Origin: Amylibacter sp.
GTDB lineage: Bacteria > Pseudomonadota > Alphaproteobacteria > Rhodobacterales > Rhodobacteraceae
Length of the DNA: 11,053 nucleotides
Direction: 5' to 3'
NCBI GenBank assembly: GCA_027083485.1
Contig: JALWOO010000801.1
Location: forward strand, 1 to 11,053
In this document: positions 1 to 6,702 of the stretch, piece after piece
How positions within the stretch are numbered: the stretch's first letter is position 1
Layout: each line of letters begins with the position of its first letter
Program-made: the position numbers and the translations under genes
The notes under the pieces: model-generated
Told to the model about the DNA's origin: nothing
What the model saw: the letters and a program-made list of their open reading frames with translations, nothing else
Database searches by the model: none

Positions 1-369
1 GCGTTGATTGTGATCCTTGGCGGCAATGATTTCCTGCGCGGCATTGATCCGGCGGTGAGCCGTTCAAACCTTGCGGCGATCCTGCAAGAGGCGCAAAAAC
101 GCGATCTGCCCGTGTTGCTGGTGGGGATGCCTGCGCCGCGCAACTTTGGGCCGGAATACCGGCAGGCGGTAGAACAGCTCTATCCGCAACTGGCAGCGGA
201 ATTCGGGGTTTTGTACTACCCGAACTTTTTTCAGCCGGTGATGTCAGAGGCCGGATTTCCCGATCCCGCCTATTTGCAGGCAGACGGGCTGCATCCCAAC
301 GCCAAAGGGGTTGCGCGGATTGTGGCAGGGATCGGTCCCAAGGTGCTGGAACTGCTGAAGATCAAATAG
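1..369 (+). CDS. SGNH-hydrolase esterase (TesA/arylesterase family), C-terminal part
   Basis: This is the 3' part of a gene whose start lies left of the window; 122 residues are visible in a frame open from base 1. The segment opens with GGNDFLRG at residues 7-14, which is the block III motif of TesA-type SGNH hydrolases; its Asn helps form the oxyanion hole. It ends with DGLHP at residues 95-99, block V, carrying the catalytic Asp95 and His98. The nucleophile Ser (GDS block) would lie in the missing part. Family members are usually periplasmic lysophospholipase, thioesterase or arylesterase enzymes of about 200 residues, so roughly 60% is present. TAG at 367-369 ends it, 70 bases before the ABC operon. 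I see no functional link to the genes downstream. Family assignment is firm; the exact substrate is unknown. Confidence 0.85.
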   Translation, partial: ALIVILGGNDFLRGIDPAVSRSNLAAILQEAQKRDLPVLLVGMPAPRNFGPEYRQAVEQLYPQLAAEFGVLYYPNFFQPVMSEAGFPDPAYLQADGLHPNAKGVARIVAGIGPKVLELLKIK

Positions 370-374
370 GTGCT

Positions 375-401
375 TTGAGAATGGCGCAAAATGGGTATAG
401 T
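375..401 (+). promoter_or_regulatory. candidate sigma70-type promoter for the ABC transporter operon
   Basis: TTGAGA at 375-380 and TATAGT at 396-401 resemble -35 and -10 boxes in the 70-base gap between the esterase and the ABC operon. The spacer is only 15 bp, shorter than the 17 bp optimum, so the call is tentative. A start about 7 nt downstream of the -10 box would fall near base 408, at the ATG of a short 11-codon reading frame. No terminator-like hairpin separates the esterase from this site, so read-through is also possible. Confidence 0.3.
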
Positions 402-439
402 CGGGGGATGCTTCGATTTAATAAAGAAAAAAACACCCA

Positions 440-1186
440 ATGAATTCAACTCTGCCAATTATCGAAGCCGTCAATCTGGACAAGTATTATGATAAGTTTC
501 AGGCGCTGAAAGATATCAATTTTTCGGTCAAGCCGGGCGAACGTGTGGTGATTTGCGGCCCTTCCGGATCCGGCAAATCGACATTGATACGCTGTTTCAA
601 CGGGTTGGAATTTCACGACGCGGGCAAACTGATCGTGGACGGGATCGAGGTTTTCGAAGGCTCCAAACAAATCCGCAAGCTGCGTCAGGAAGTGGGCATG
701 GTGTTTCAGCAATTCAACCTGTTTCCACACCTCAGCGTGTTGGACAACCTGACCATCGGCCCGATCCGCGTGCGCAAAATGAGCAAGCCGGATGCAGAGG
801 AACTGGCGCGTAAATATCTGGACAAGGTGCATATCCCCGAACAGGCCGACAAATTTCCCGCCCAGCTGTCCGGTGGTCAGCAGCAACGGGTGGCGATTGC
901 GCGTTCCCTGTGTATGGAGAGCCGGATTATCCTGTTTGACGAGCCGACCTCGGCGCTGGATCCTGAAATGATCAACGAGGTTCTGGACGTGATGGTGGAA
1001 CTGGCCGACACCGGCATGACCATGGTTTGCGTGACCCATGAAATGGGATTTGCCCGCAAGGTAGCCGATAAAATGGTGTTCATGGAGGCCGGTCAGATCA
1101 TTGAAACCGCGCCGCCGTCCGAATTTTTTACCGCCCCCAAAACCGAACGCTGCCGGTTGTTCCTCGATCAGATATTGGCACATTAG
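440..1186 (+). CDS. amino-acid-type ABC transporter ATP-binding protein (GlnQ/HisP family)
   Basis: This is the cytoplasmic ATPase that powers an uptake ABC importer of the polar amino acid family. All motifs are present: Walker A GPSGSGKST at 40-48, Q-loop glutamines at 90-91, signature LSGGQ at 143-147, Walker B IILFDE at 163-168 followed by the D-loop SALD, and the switch histidine in THEMGF at 200. The length of 248 residues is normal for the family. The start at 440 gives the expected N terminus just ahead of the first beta strand, but no strong Shine-Dalgarno precedes it, only an A-rich stretch (AAAGAAAAAA). The permease gene begins directly after its TAG, so the two are translated together. 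Family is certain. The substrate cannot be read from this subunit. Confidence 0.96.
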   Translation: MNSTLPIIEAVNLDKYYDKFQALKDINFSVKPGERVVICGPSGSGKSTLIRCFNGLEFHDAGKLIVDGIEVFEGSKQIRKLRQEVGMVFQQFNLFPHLSVLDNLTIGPIRVRKMSKPDAEELARKYLDKVHIPEQADKFPAQLSGGQQQRVAIARSLCMESRIILFDEPTSALDPEMINEVLDVMVELADTGMTMVCVTHEMGFARKVADKMVFMEAGQIIETAPPSEFFTAPKTERCRLFLDQILAH

Positions 1187-2014
1187 ATGTCGACACCACC
1201 CCCCTATACCCCGCCAAAACCGCCGTTTCTGGTGCGGCTGTTTGACGGTGTTTTGCTGTCGGTGATGCTCTATGTCGCGGTGATCGGGGGCATCGTTTAC
1301 GTGGCCTATAACGGCTCGCAGGCAATGGGCTATAACTGGCAATGGTATCGGGTGCCGCAGTATTTTTACCGGCTCACGGACGACGGGTTCCAGTGGGGTG
1401 AAATCATGATCGGGTTGGTGAAAACCCTGCAGCTGTCGGCCACAGCATTCGGCATTGCGCTGGCGCTGGGCCTGCTGGTGGCGCTGTTGCGGCTGTCCGG
1501 CCTGCTGGTCGGGTCCGCTGTGGCGCTGGTGTTTCTGGAAATCGTACGCAACACGCCGCTTTTGGTGTTGTTGTATCTGTTTTATTATGTGCTCGGACCG
1601 ATATTCGGGCTGGACCGGTATTGGGCCAGCATCCTGTGTCTGGCGGTTTACCATGCGGCGCTGATTTCGGAAATCTTTCGCGCGGCCATCAATGCGGTGC
1701 CCAAAGGCCAGTGGGAGGCGGCAAAATCCATTGGCATGGGGCAGGCGCAGGCCTATCGCTATATTGTGCTGCCGCAATCGGTGCGGTTCATGCTGCCGCC
1801 GATGACCGGCGAAGCCGTGAACATGATCAAAAGCTCTGCCATTGTCAGCGTGATTGCGGTGGCGGAACTGACCACCATGGGGCGCAATATTATTTCCGAT
1901 ACCTATATGAGTTTTGAAATCTGGTTCACCATCGCTGCTGTTTACATGGCGGTGACGCTGATCCTGTCGATTGGCGTTTCCTATGTGGAGAAACGCTATG
2001 CCCACCCAGAATAA
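1187..2014 (+). CDS. amino-acid-type ABC transporter permease 1 (HisM/GlnP family)
   Basis: This inner-membrane subunit has 275 residues. Hydrophobic segments lie at about 22-40, 77-100, 112-137, 148-163 and 247-266, giving the roughly five-helix fold of PAAT permeases. The cytoplasmic EAA loop that docks on the ATPase is clear: EAAKSIGM from residue 177, then IVLPQ at 193-197. Between helices 1 and 2 there is a loop with the pattern NWQW..VPQY (50-59). Permease 2 has a matching NYHWRW..IPNY, so the two probably form a heterodimer derived from duplication. The ATG follows the ATPase stop codon with no gap, which implies translational coupling. The start also gives the usual short proline-rich cytoplasmic N terminus. 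Family is firm; substrate is not deducible. Confidence 0.94.
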   Translation: MSTPPPYTPPKPPFLVRLFDGVLLSVMLYVAVIGGIVYVAYNGSQAMGYNWQWYRVPQYFYRLTDDGFQWGEIMIGLVKTLQLSATAFGIALALGLLVALLRLSGLLVGSAVALVFLEIVRNTPLLVLLYLFYYVLGPIFGLDRYWASILCLAVYHAALISEIFRAAINAVPKGQWEAAKSIGMGQAQAYRYIVLPQSVRFMLPPMTGEAVNMIKSSAIVSVIAVAELTTMGRNIISDTYMSFEIWFTIAAVYMAVTLILSIGVSYVEKRYAHPE

Positions 2015-2025
2015 TAAATTTCAAC

Positions 2026-2031
2026 AAGGAG
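2026..2031 (+). promoter_or_regulatory. strong ribosome binding site for the substrate-binding protein
   Basis: AAGGAG lies 7 nt before the ATG at 2039. It is the clearest Shine-Dalgarno in the transporter operon, which fits the need to make the binding protein in excess of the membrane subunits. Confidence 0.7.
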
Positions 2032-2038
2032 AGTACAC

Positions 2039-2872
2039 ATGAAAACCACAAGACGTATGTTTGGCGCTGCTTTGGCGCTGATGGCGGCAACTTCGCTGGC
2101 GATGCCGGTTTCGGCACAAAGTGCAACGCAATCGCTGGCGCGCGAAAGCGTGATCGAAAAGATCAAACAGCGCGGGGCGATCAAAATCGGCCTGTCGATT
2201 TTCAAGCCTTGGTCCATGCGCGACAAAAACGGTGATCTGATCGGGTTTGAACTGGACGTAGGCCGCAAGCTGGCCGAGGATATGGGGGTCGAGGCCGAAT
2301 TCGTGCCCACATCGTGGGACGGGATCATTCCGGCGCTGGTGTCGGGCAAGTTCGACGTGATTATTTCCGGCATGACCACCACGCCACAGCGGAACCTGAC
2401 GGTGAATTTTTCCGAGCCCTATGCGTTTTCCGGCCTGACCATTCTGGCCAACAAGAAACTGGCCGAAGGCTTCAAGCTGGAGGATTACAATTCGCCGGAC
2501 GTGACCTTTGCCGCGCGGCGCGGGGCGACACCTGCCACGCTGATTGCCAAGATGTTCCCAAAGGCAAAGCTGCTGTTGTTTGACGAGGACGGTGCCGCAA
2601 CCCAGGAAGTATTGAACGGCAATGCCACCGCGACGATGGCTTCCGAGCCAACCCCGTCAAACGAGGCCCGCCGTTATCCGGATACGCTGATGGTGCCGTT
2701 TGACGATACCTACAACGCCACAGGCGAGGCCTTTGCCCTGCGCAAGGGGGATCCGGATGCGCTGAACTTCTTTAACAACTGGATCAATATCCAGTGGTCC
2801 AATGGCTGGCTTGAGGAACGCAACGATTACTGGTTCCGGGGCATTGAATGGGCCGATCAGGTCGAACAATAA
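2039..2872 (+). CDS. periplasmic substrate-binding protein of the amino-acid-type ABC transporter
   Basis: This family 3 (SBP_bac_3) binding protein has 277 residues. It starts with a signal peptide: basic MKTTRR, a hydrophobic run at 8-22, and a likely cleavage after VSA at 24-26. The TRRMF stretch loosely fits a twin-arginine signal, so Tat export is possible. The mature part begins with the family's GAIKIGLS strand, then GFELDVGRKLAEDMG (69-83) and TTTPQRNLTVNFSEPY (113-128). Arg118 there corresponds to the arginine that binds a ligand alpha-carboxylate. The Asp that usually contacts the ligand amino group seems to be replaced by Ser202-Glu203 in MASEPTP. This hints at a carboxylated ligand that lacks an ordinary primary amino group, which is inference only. 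It sits between the two permease genes, 24 nt after permease 1. Confidence 0.94.
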   Translation: MKTTRRMFGAALALMAATSLAMPVSAQSATQSLARESVIEKIKQRGAIKIGLSIFKPWSMRDKNGDLIGFELDVGRKLAEDMGVEAEFVPTSWDGIIPALVSGKFDVIISGMTTTPQRNLTVNFSEPYAFSGLTILANKKLAEGFKLEDYNSPDVTFAARRGATPATLIAKMFPKAKLLLFDEDGAATQEVLNGNATATMASEPTPSNEARRYPDTLMVPFDDTYNATGEAFALRKGDPDALNFFNNWINIQWSNGWLEERNDYWFRGIEWADQVEQ

Positions 2873-2892
2873 GAATACCGACAAGACCACTT

Positions 2893-2913
2893 GAGGGGCG
2901 TTTCGCGCCCCTC
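2893..2913 (+). promoter_or_regulatory. GC-rich intergenic mRNA hairpin after the binding-protein gene
   Basis: GAGGGGCG (2893-2900) and CGCCCCTC (2906-2913) pair perfectly over 8 bp with loop TTTCG. The hairpin lies in the 59-base gap between the binding-protein stop and the permease 2 start. No T-run follows, so it is not a standard terminator. Hairpins in this position in importer operons usually protect the upstream mRNA or weaken transcription into the permease gene, so that binding protein outnumbers permease. That role is inferred from position. Confidence 0.65.
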
Positions 2914-2931
2914 GACCAAAGGGGGCAGGCT

Positions 2932-3804
2932 GTGCGCAAACTTTTGAAACGATTGCACTGGATGGATTTCCTGATCCTTGCGGTGATTGGCGTGTTTGCG
3001 GGGGTGATCTGGTACCGGATCGAAGGCAGCCTGAATTACCACTGGCGTTGGGAAAAAATCCCCAACTACATAATCCGCTATCACACGGGCAAGGAAAAAT
3101 GGGTGGCCAACCTGTTGTTGCAGGGCTTGATAACCACCATCCGCATCAGTATTTACGCCAGTATCCTTGCGGTGATCCTTGGCACCATTCTGGGTGTGGC
3201 ACGCACGGCCAGTAACCTGACCATCCGCATGTTGGCGCGCACCTATCTGGAATTCCTGCGCAACATCCCGCCGGTGGTGGTGATCTTTATCTTTTTCTTT
3301 TTTCTGTCCGAACAGATCACGCAGGCGCTGAATATCGAAAGCTGGGCACGCGGCATTGCACGGCAGGAAAACAACGAAATCTGGACGTTTTTCTTTGGCG
3401 ATATGCGGCGGTTTCCGGCGCTGGTTTCCGGTGTTATTGTGCTGGCCCTGTTCGAGAGTGCCTTTGTCGGGGAAATTGTGCGGGCGGGTATTCAATCGGT
3501 AGACAAAGGTCAGCACGAGGCCGCGCGCTCCATTGGTCTGGGCCGTCTGGACGAACTGCGGTTTATCGTTTTGCCACAGGCCATTCGCAAGGTGCTGCCA
3601 CCTCTGGCGAACCAGTTTATTTCGCTGATCAAGGACAGTTCGATTATCTCGCTGATTTCGGTTCAGGAACTGACCTTTAAAACCGTGGAACTGGTGGCCT
3701 CCAGCCGGATGATCTTTGAAGCATGGATCACTACGGCGGCGTTGTATTTCATCCTGTGTTTCGGCCTGTCGATGCTGTTCCGGCGGCTGGAGCATAAAAA
3801 ATGA
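2932..3804 (+). CDS. amino-acid-type ABC transporter permease 2 (HisM/GlnP family)
   Basis: This is the second inner-membrane subunit. I chose the GTG at 2932, giving 290 residues. It has an AGGGGG-type ribosome site about 7 nt upstream, and the protein then begins with a basic MRKLLKRLHW followed by the first helix at 13-28. An in-frame ATG at 2848 would overlap the binding-protein gene and translate straight through the hairpin, so I reject it. Further helices lie near 64-89, 104-126, 163-186 and 262-283. The EAA loop is EAARSIGLG from 196, then FIVLPQ at 211-216. A hydrophilic loop at about 130-160 is longer than in permease 1. The loop after helix 1 (NYHWRW..IPNY, 35-46) mirrors permease 1, which supports a heterodimer. 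It closes the transporter operon, 87 nt before the catabolic genes. Confidence 0.93.
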   Translation: MRKLLKRLHWMDFLILAVIGVFAGVIWYRIEGSLNYHWRWEKIPNYIIRYHTGKEKWVANLLLQGLITTIRISIYASILAVILGTILGVARTASNLTIRMLARTYLEFLRNIPPVVVIFIFFFFLSEQITQALNIESWARGIARQENNEIWTFFFGDMRRFPALVSGVIVLALFESAFVGEIVRAGIQSVDKGQHEAARSIGLGRLDELRFIVLPQAIRKVLPPLANQFISLIKDSSIISLISVQELTFKTVELVASSRMIFEAWITTAALYFILCFGLSMLFRRLEHKK

Positions 3805-3806
3805 CT

Positions 3807-3888
3807 ATTGCATTAAAATAAACATATTGCGTGGTGGTGAATTGCGTGATCTGGTGAATTTGAATGGAATCATCAGAGCGGAGCCGCT
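3807..3888 (+). promoter_or_regulatory. candidate operator/promoter region ahead of the catabolic genes
   Basis: The 87-base gap between permease 2 and the desaturase gene is AT-rich compared with its surroundings. It carries a direct repeat ATTGCGTG at 3826-3833 and 3841-3848 (15 bp apart), with a related ATTGCAT at 3807-3813. A weak -35/-10 pair, TTGCGT (3842-3847) and TGGAAT (3865-3870), has a 17 bp spacer and would overlap the second repeat. AGCGGAGCCGCT at 3877-3888 is a 5-bp inverted repeat that contains the likely Shine-Dalgarno GGAG of the desaturase gene, which could limit its translation. The repeats may bind the XRE regulator encoded at 6699. That link is a guess from proximity. 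Confidence 0.3.
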
Positions 3889-3891
3889 TTT

Positions 3892-4833
3892 GTGCAGCCT
3901 TTTCCCGTAACCCCCCTGTCGCAAGCCCTCTCCGAAGGGGTGTTGAGCCGTGCCGATCTGCGCGCCTTGATGCAGCGCAGCAACGGGCCGGCCTTGCGGC
4001 ATCTGGCGATTTGGGTTTTGGTGCTGGCCTGCACCGGCTGGCTGATCCATGTCAGCATGGGCAGCCTGTGGGTCTGGCCGGCGATGTTTCTGCACGGGGT
4101 GGTGCTGGTGCATCATTTCTCACTGCAACATGAATGTGTGCATTACACGGTGTTTCGCACCCGTTGGCTGAATGATCTGGCGGGGCATATTTGCGGGCTG
4201 ATCATCATGCTGCCCCATACGCATTTTCGCTATGAGCATTGCGATCACCACACCTATACACAGCTTGCGGGGGATGATCCGGAATTGATCCCGCTGCCTA
4301 AAACCTTTGCGGAATATTTCCTGTACCTCACGGGGTTGCCCTATTGGTGGAACAAATTTGGCGAGCTGTTTATGCATGTGGCCGGAAGGCTGACGGAGGC
4401 GGAAAAACGTTTTGTGCCCAAAGTGGCCCATAAAACCGTGATCCGCGAAGCCCGCCTGATGCTGGCGTTTTATCTTCTGGTGATCGGGGCGATGCTGGTT
4501 TTCAACTGGTCCGCGCCGCTGTGGTACTGGTTTATTCCGCTGCTGCTGGGCGAACCGGTGATGCGGTTTGTACGGATGACGGAACATGTGGGCCGCCCCA
4601 CCGTGGCGGCGATGAGCGACAATACCCGCAGCAATCTGGTGTCTTTGCCGTGGCGGTTTTTGTGCTGGAATATGAATTACCACGCCGAACACCATTACGC
4701 CTCGTCAATCCCGTTTCACGCGCTGCCCCGCCTGCATGATAAATTGCAGGGGCATATCTTTGTGGAAAAGGGCGGCTATCTGGGCGCGCACCGCGATATC
4801 CTTGCGCAGATAAGGGGGCGGCATGGCGGATGA
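3892..4833 (+). CDS. membrane di-iron desaturase/hydroxylase-family oxygenase (three histidine boxes)
   Basis: This integral membrane protein of 313 residues belongs to the fatty-acid desaturase superfamily, which uses a histidine-bound di-iron centre and O2. The three boxes are HECVH at 80-84, HCDHH at 116-120 and HAEHH at 264-268, with an extra conserved-looking EH at 231-232. Hydrophobic segments at about 37-54, 59-77, 98-108, 187-205 and 209-220 fit the family topology. The GTG start has GGAG 8 nt upstream. An ATG at residue 27 is possible but has no better site. The Rieske ferredoxin gene overlaps its end by 11 bases, which suggests the ferredoxin is its dedicated electron donor. Automated annotation would call it a fatty-acid desaturase. 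The company of a transporter and soluble oxygenases suggests instead hydroxylation or desaturation of a small imported molecule. The family is firm and the substrate unknown. Confidence 0.88.
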   Translation: MQPFPVTPLSQALSEGVLSRADLRALMQRSNGPALRHLAIWVLVLACTGWLIHVSMGSLWVWPAMFLHGVVLVHHFSLQHECVHYTVFRTRWLNDLAGHICGLIIMLPHTHFRYEHCDHHTYTQLAGDDPELIPLPKTFAEYFLYLTGLPYWWNKFGELFMHVAGRLTEAEKRFVPKVAHKTVIREARLMLAFYLLVIGAMLVFNWSAPLWYWFIPLLLGEPVMRFVRMTEHVGRPTVAAMSDNTRSNLVSLPWRFLCWNMNYHAEHHYASSIPFHALPRLHDKLQGHIFVEKGGYLGAHRDILAQIRGRHGG

Positions 4834-5134
4834 ATGGTGCGATGTGCTGGCAGAAGACCAAATGCAAAAAGGCTGGGTGACGCTGGTGGAACATGCGGGT
4901 CGCGCGCTGGCGGTTTATGATGCGCCAAGCGGGGTTTATGTGACCACGGCGCGCTGTTCCCATGGCGGGGCCAACCTGTGTGACGGCTATTTTGACGGCC
5001 ACCTGATCGAATGCCCGCTGCATCAAGGCGCGTTTGATGTGCGTAACGGTTCCCCGATCAGCGCACCGGCCACCCGCCCGATCAAGACATTTCCCGCCCG
5101 CCTGTCAGGCGGATTTATACAGATAAAAGGATAG
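4823..5134 (+). CDS. Rieske [2Fe-2S] ferredoxin
   Basis: This small soluble protein of 103 residues is made of a single Rieske domain. The cluster ligands are Cys45 and His47 (CSH) and Cys64 and His67 (CPLH), with the usual spacing between the pairs. The length matches stand-alone Rieske ferredoxins of the NirD/BphF type that carry electrons to oxygenases. It starts inside the last codons of the desaturase gene, with an AGGGGG ribosome site just upstream, so the two are translationally coupled. The natural inference is electron supply to that di-iron enzyme. No ferredoxin reductase gene is in the window, so a general cellular reductase would have to serve it. Function as an electron carrier is firm; the partner is inferred. 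Confidence 0.93.
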   Translation: MADEWCDVLAEDQMQKGWVTLVEHAGRALAVYDAPSGVYVTTARCSHGGANLCDGYFDGHLIECPLHQGAFDVRNGSPISAPATRPIKTFPARLSGGFIQIKG

Positions 5135-5137
5135 CCG

Positions 5138-5728
5138 ATGCCCGCATGGATCAAGATGATAAGCGATGAGGATGCCAGCCCCGAACTGGCCGAGGTATTG
5201 GCGCTGGCACGCACGCCTCATGGCACGGTGGATAATGTGATGCGGGTGCATTCGCTGCGCCCGCAAACCATGCGCGGGCATGTGGTGCTGTATCGCGCAG
5301 CACTGCATGATCCGGCCAACACTCTGCCCGAATGGCTGCAAGAGGTGATCGCCTCTTATGTGTCGATCCTGAATGATTGTCCTTACTCATTGGCCAACCA
5401 CTGGGCCAATGCGCGCCATCTGATCGGGGATCCGGCGCGGGCGGATGCGGTGATTGCGGCGCTTGAGGCGCGCAAACCGGAAACGGTGTTTGACGGGCGC
5501 GAACTGGCGCTGTTGCGCTATGCGGAAAAGCTGACCCTGAAACCGGGCGCGATGCAACGCGGGGATGTCGATGCCTTGCGTGCGGCGGGGCTGGAGGATG
5601 GCGAGGTTTTGGAGGCCAATCAGATCATCGGCTATTTCAATTACGCCAACCGGCTATTGAACGGTCTCGGGGTAACAACCAAGGGCGATATCGTTGGGTA
5701 TTACGCCACGGACGAGGAGGAAAAATGA
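5138..5728 (+). CDS. AhpD/carboxymuconolactone-decarboxylase-like protein (peroxidase-related), CxxS variant
   Basis: This all-helical protein of 196 residues resembles the uncharacterised peroxidase-related branch of the AhpD/CMD superfamily. The core motif lies at 69-88: Glu69 in QEVIASY, then NDCPYSLANH with Cys81 and His88. The normal motif is E...CxxC..H. Here the second cysteine, the peroxidatic one in AhpD, is Ser84 (codon TCA). A classical disulfide peroxidase reaction therefore looks impaired. The protein may be a decarboxylase, isomerase or ring-processing enzyme, or may have lost activity. It begins 3 nt after the Rieske stop and ends in an ATGA overlap with the dioxygenase gene, so it is an integral member of the catabolic operon. 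Superfamily is fairly secure; the reaction is not known. Confidence 0.82.
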   Translation: MPAWIKMISDEDASPELAEVLALARTPHGTVDNVMRVHSLRPQTMRGHVVLYRAALHDPANTLPEWLQEVIASYVSILNDCPYSLANHWANARHLIGDPARADAVIAALEARKPETVFDGRELALLRYAEKLTLKPGAMQRGDVDALRAAGLEDGEVLEANQIIGYFNYANRLLNGLGVTTKGDIVGYYATDEEEK

Positions 5729-6702
5729 TGGCCTATGCACAGGCGCGCAAGACCGATGCGGATGTGATTCCGGTGATCGACATTACGCCGCTGCGGGACG
5801 GGTCGGACCCGCAAACGGTGGCCAAGGCGTTGCACGCGGCCAGTCAGGGGCTGGGGTTCATCTATATCAAGGGACACGGCATTGATCCGGCCCTGATCGG
5901 CGCGGCGCGGCAGGCTGCCTATCGGTTTTTCCACCGCGCCGATGCGGCCAAAGCGGCGGTGTCGGTTTCGGCCAAACATCGCGGCTGGCTGGGGCAGGGC
6001 GGCGCAAAAATGCAGGACGGGGCCAAGCCGGATTTGAAAGAAAGCTTCATCTGGGGCTATCAGGACAGGGCAGGGCAGACGCCGCAGGATCATGCCTTGC
6101 GCGGGCCGAACCGCTGGCCGGATGATTTGCCGGAACTGCAGGAAACCGCCATGACCTATTTCAATCAGGCGCATCAGGTGGCGCATCACCTGATGCGGGG
6201 CTTTGCTCTGGGGCTGGACCTGCCGGAGGATTTCTTCTTGCGCACAGCGGAAAAACCGCTCAGCCGCGCGTCCTTTGTGTTTTATCCCGAACAGCCCTCT
6301 GACATGGGCGCGGATCAGTTCGGTGTCGGACCGCATACGGATTTCGGCGTGCTGACGGTGTTGTGTCAGGATGACGTGGGCGGCTTGCAGGTGCAGGACG
6401 TGAACGGCGACTGGATCGAAGCCCCGCCCATTCCCGGCACGCTGATTGTCAATGTGGCCGATCTGCTGGCACGCTGGACTGACGGGGCCTATAAATCAAC
6501 GCCGCATCGGGTGGTGAACAGTTCGGGGCGTAAACGCCTGTCGCTGGTGCTGGCCTTTGATCCGGACCCTGACACCCTGATTGACGCGCGCGACGTGTTC
6601 GGGGCGGACCATATGGCAAGCGCGCCGCCGATAACTTGCGGCGATTATCTGGTCTGGCGGTTCAACAAGGCGTTTTCCTATCGCAAGGAGGGCAAATCAT
6701 GA
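5725..6702 (+). CDS. 2-oxoglutarate/Fe(II)-dependent dioxygenase (isopenicillin N synthase-like family)
   Basis: This soluble non-heme iron oxygenase has 325 residues, typical for the family. An N-terminal DIOX_N-like region contains PVIDITPLRDG and GFIYIKGHGI (44-53). The double-stranded beta-helix core carries the iron triad His204 and Asp206 (PHTDFG) and His261 (TPHRVVN). The RLS motif at 271-273 provides the arginine and serine that bind the 2OG carboxylate. Enzymes of this group hydroxylate, desaturate, cyclise or oxidatively N-demethylate small molecules. GAGGAGG at 5714-5720 is a strong ribosome site. Either of two adjacent ATGs (5725, 5728) could start it. The first overlaps the upstream stop as ATGA, and the end overlaps the regulator gene as ATGA. 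The substrate is unknown, but it presumably acts on the same compound as its neighbours. Confidence 0.92.
   Translation: MMAYAQARKTDADVIPVIDITPLRDGSDPQTVAKALHAASQGLGFIYIKGHGIDPALIGAARQAAYRFFHRADAAKAAVSVSAKHRGWLGQGGAKMQDGAKPDLKESFIWGYQDRAGQTPQDHALRGPNRWPDDLPELQETAMTYFNQAHQVAHHLMRGFALGLDLPEDFFLRTAEKPLSRASFVFYPEQPSDMGADQFGVGPHTDFGVLTVLCQDDVGGLQVQDVNGDWIEAPPIPGTLIVNVADLLARWTDGAYKSTPHRVVNSSGRKRLSLVLAFDPDPDTLIDARDVFGADHMASAPPITCGDYLVWRFNKAFSYRKEGKS

Noticed and set aside
446..2005. 519-codon open frame on the minus strand
   Set aside because: It is antisense to the ABC ATPase and permease 1, both with full family motifs. Its His/Gln/Arg-rich translation resembles no protein family.
2848..2931. Upstream ATG start for permease 2
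   Set aside because: It would overlap the binding-protein gene by 25 bases and translate through the 8-bp hairpin. The GTG at 2932 has a good ribosome site and gives a normal permease N terminus.
2857..3795. 312-codon open frame on the minus strand
   Set aside because: It mirrors permease 2, which has the EAA loop and membrane helices. Its own composition is low in hydrophobic structure and looks like a shadow.
3864..4133. 89-codon + strand frame starting in the gap before the desaturase
   Set aside because: It lies in another frame across the desaturase gene, whose histidine boxes establish the true frame. It has no domain or ribosome site.
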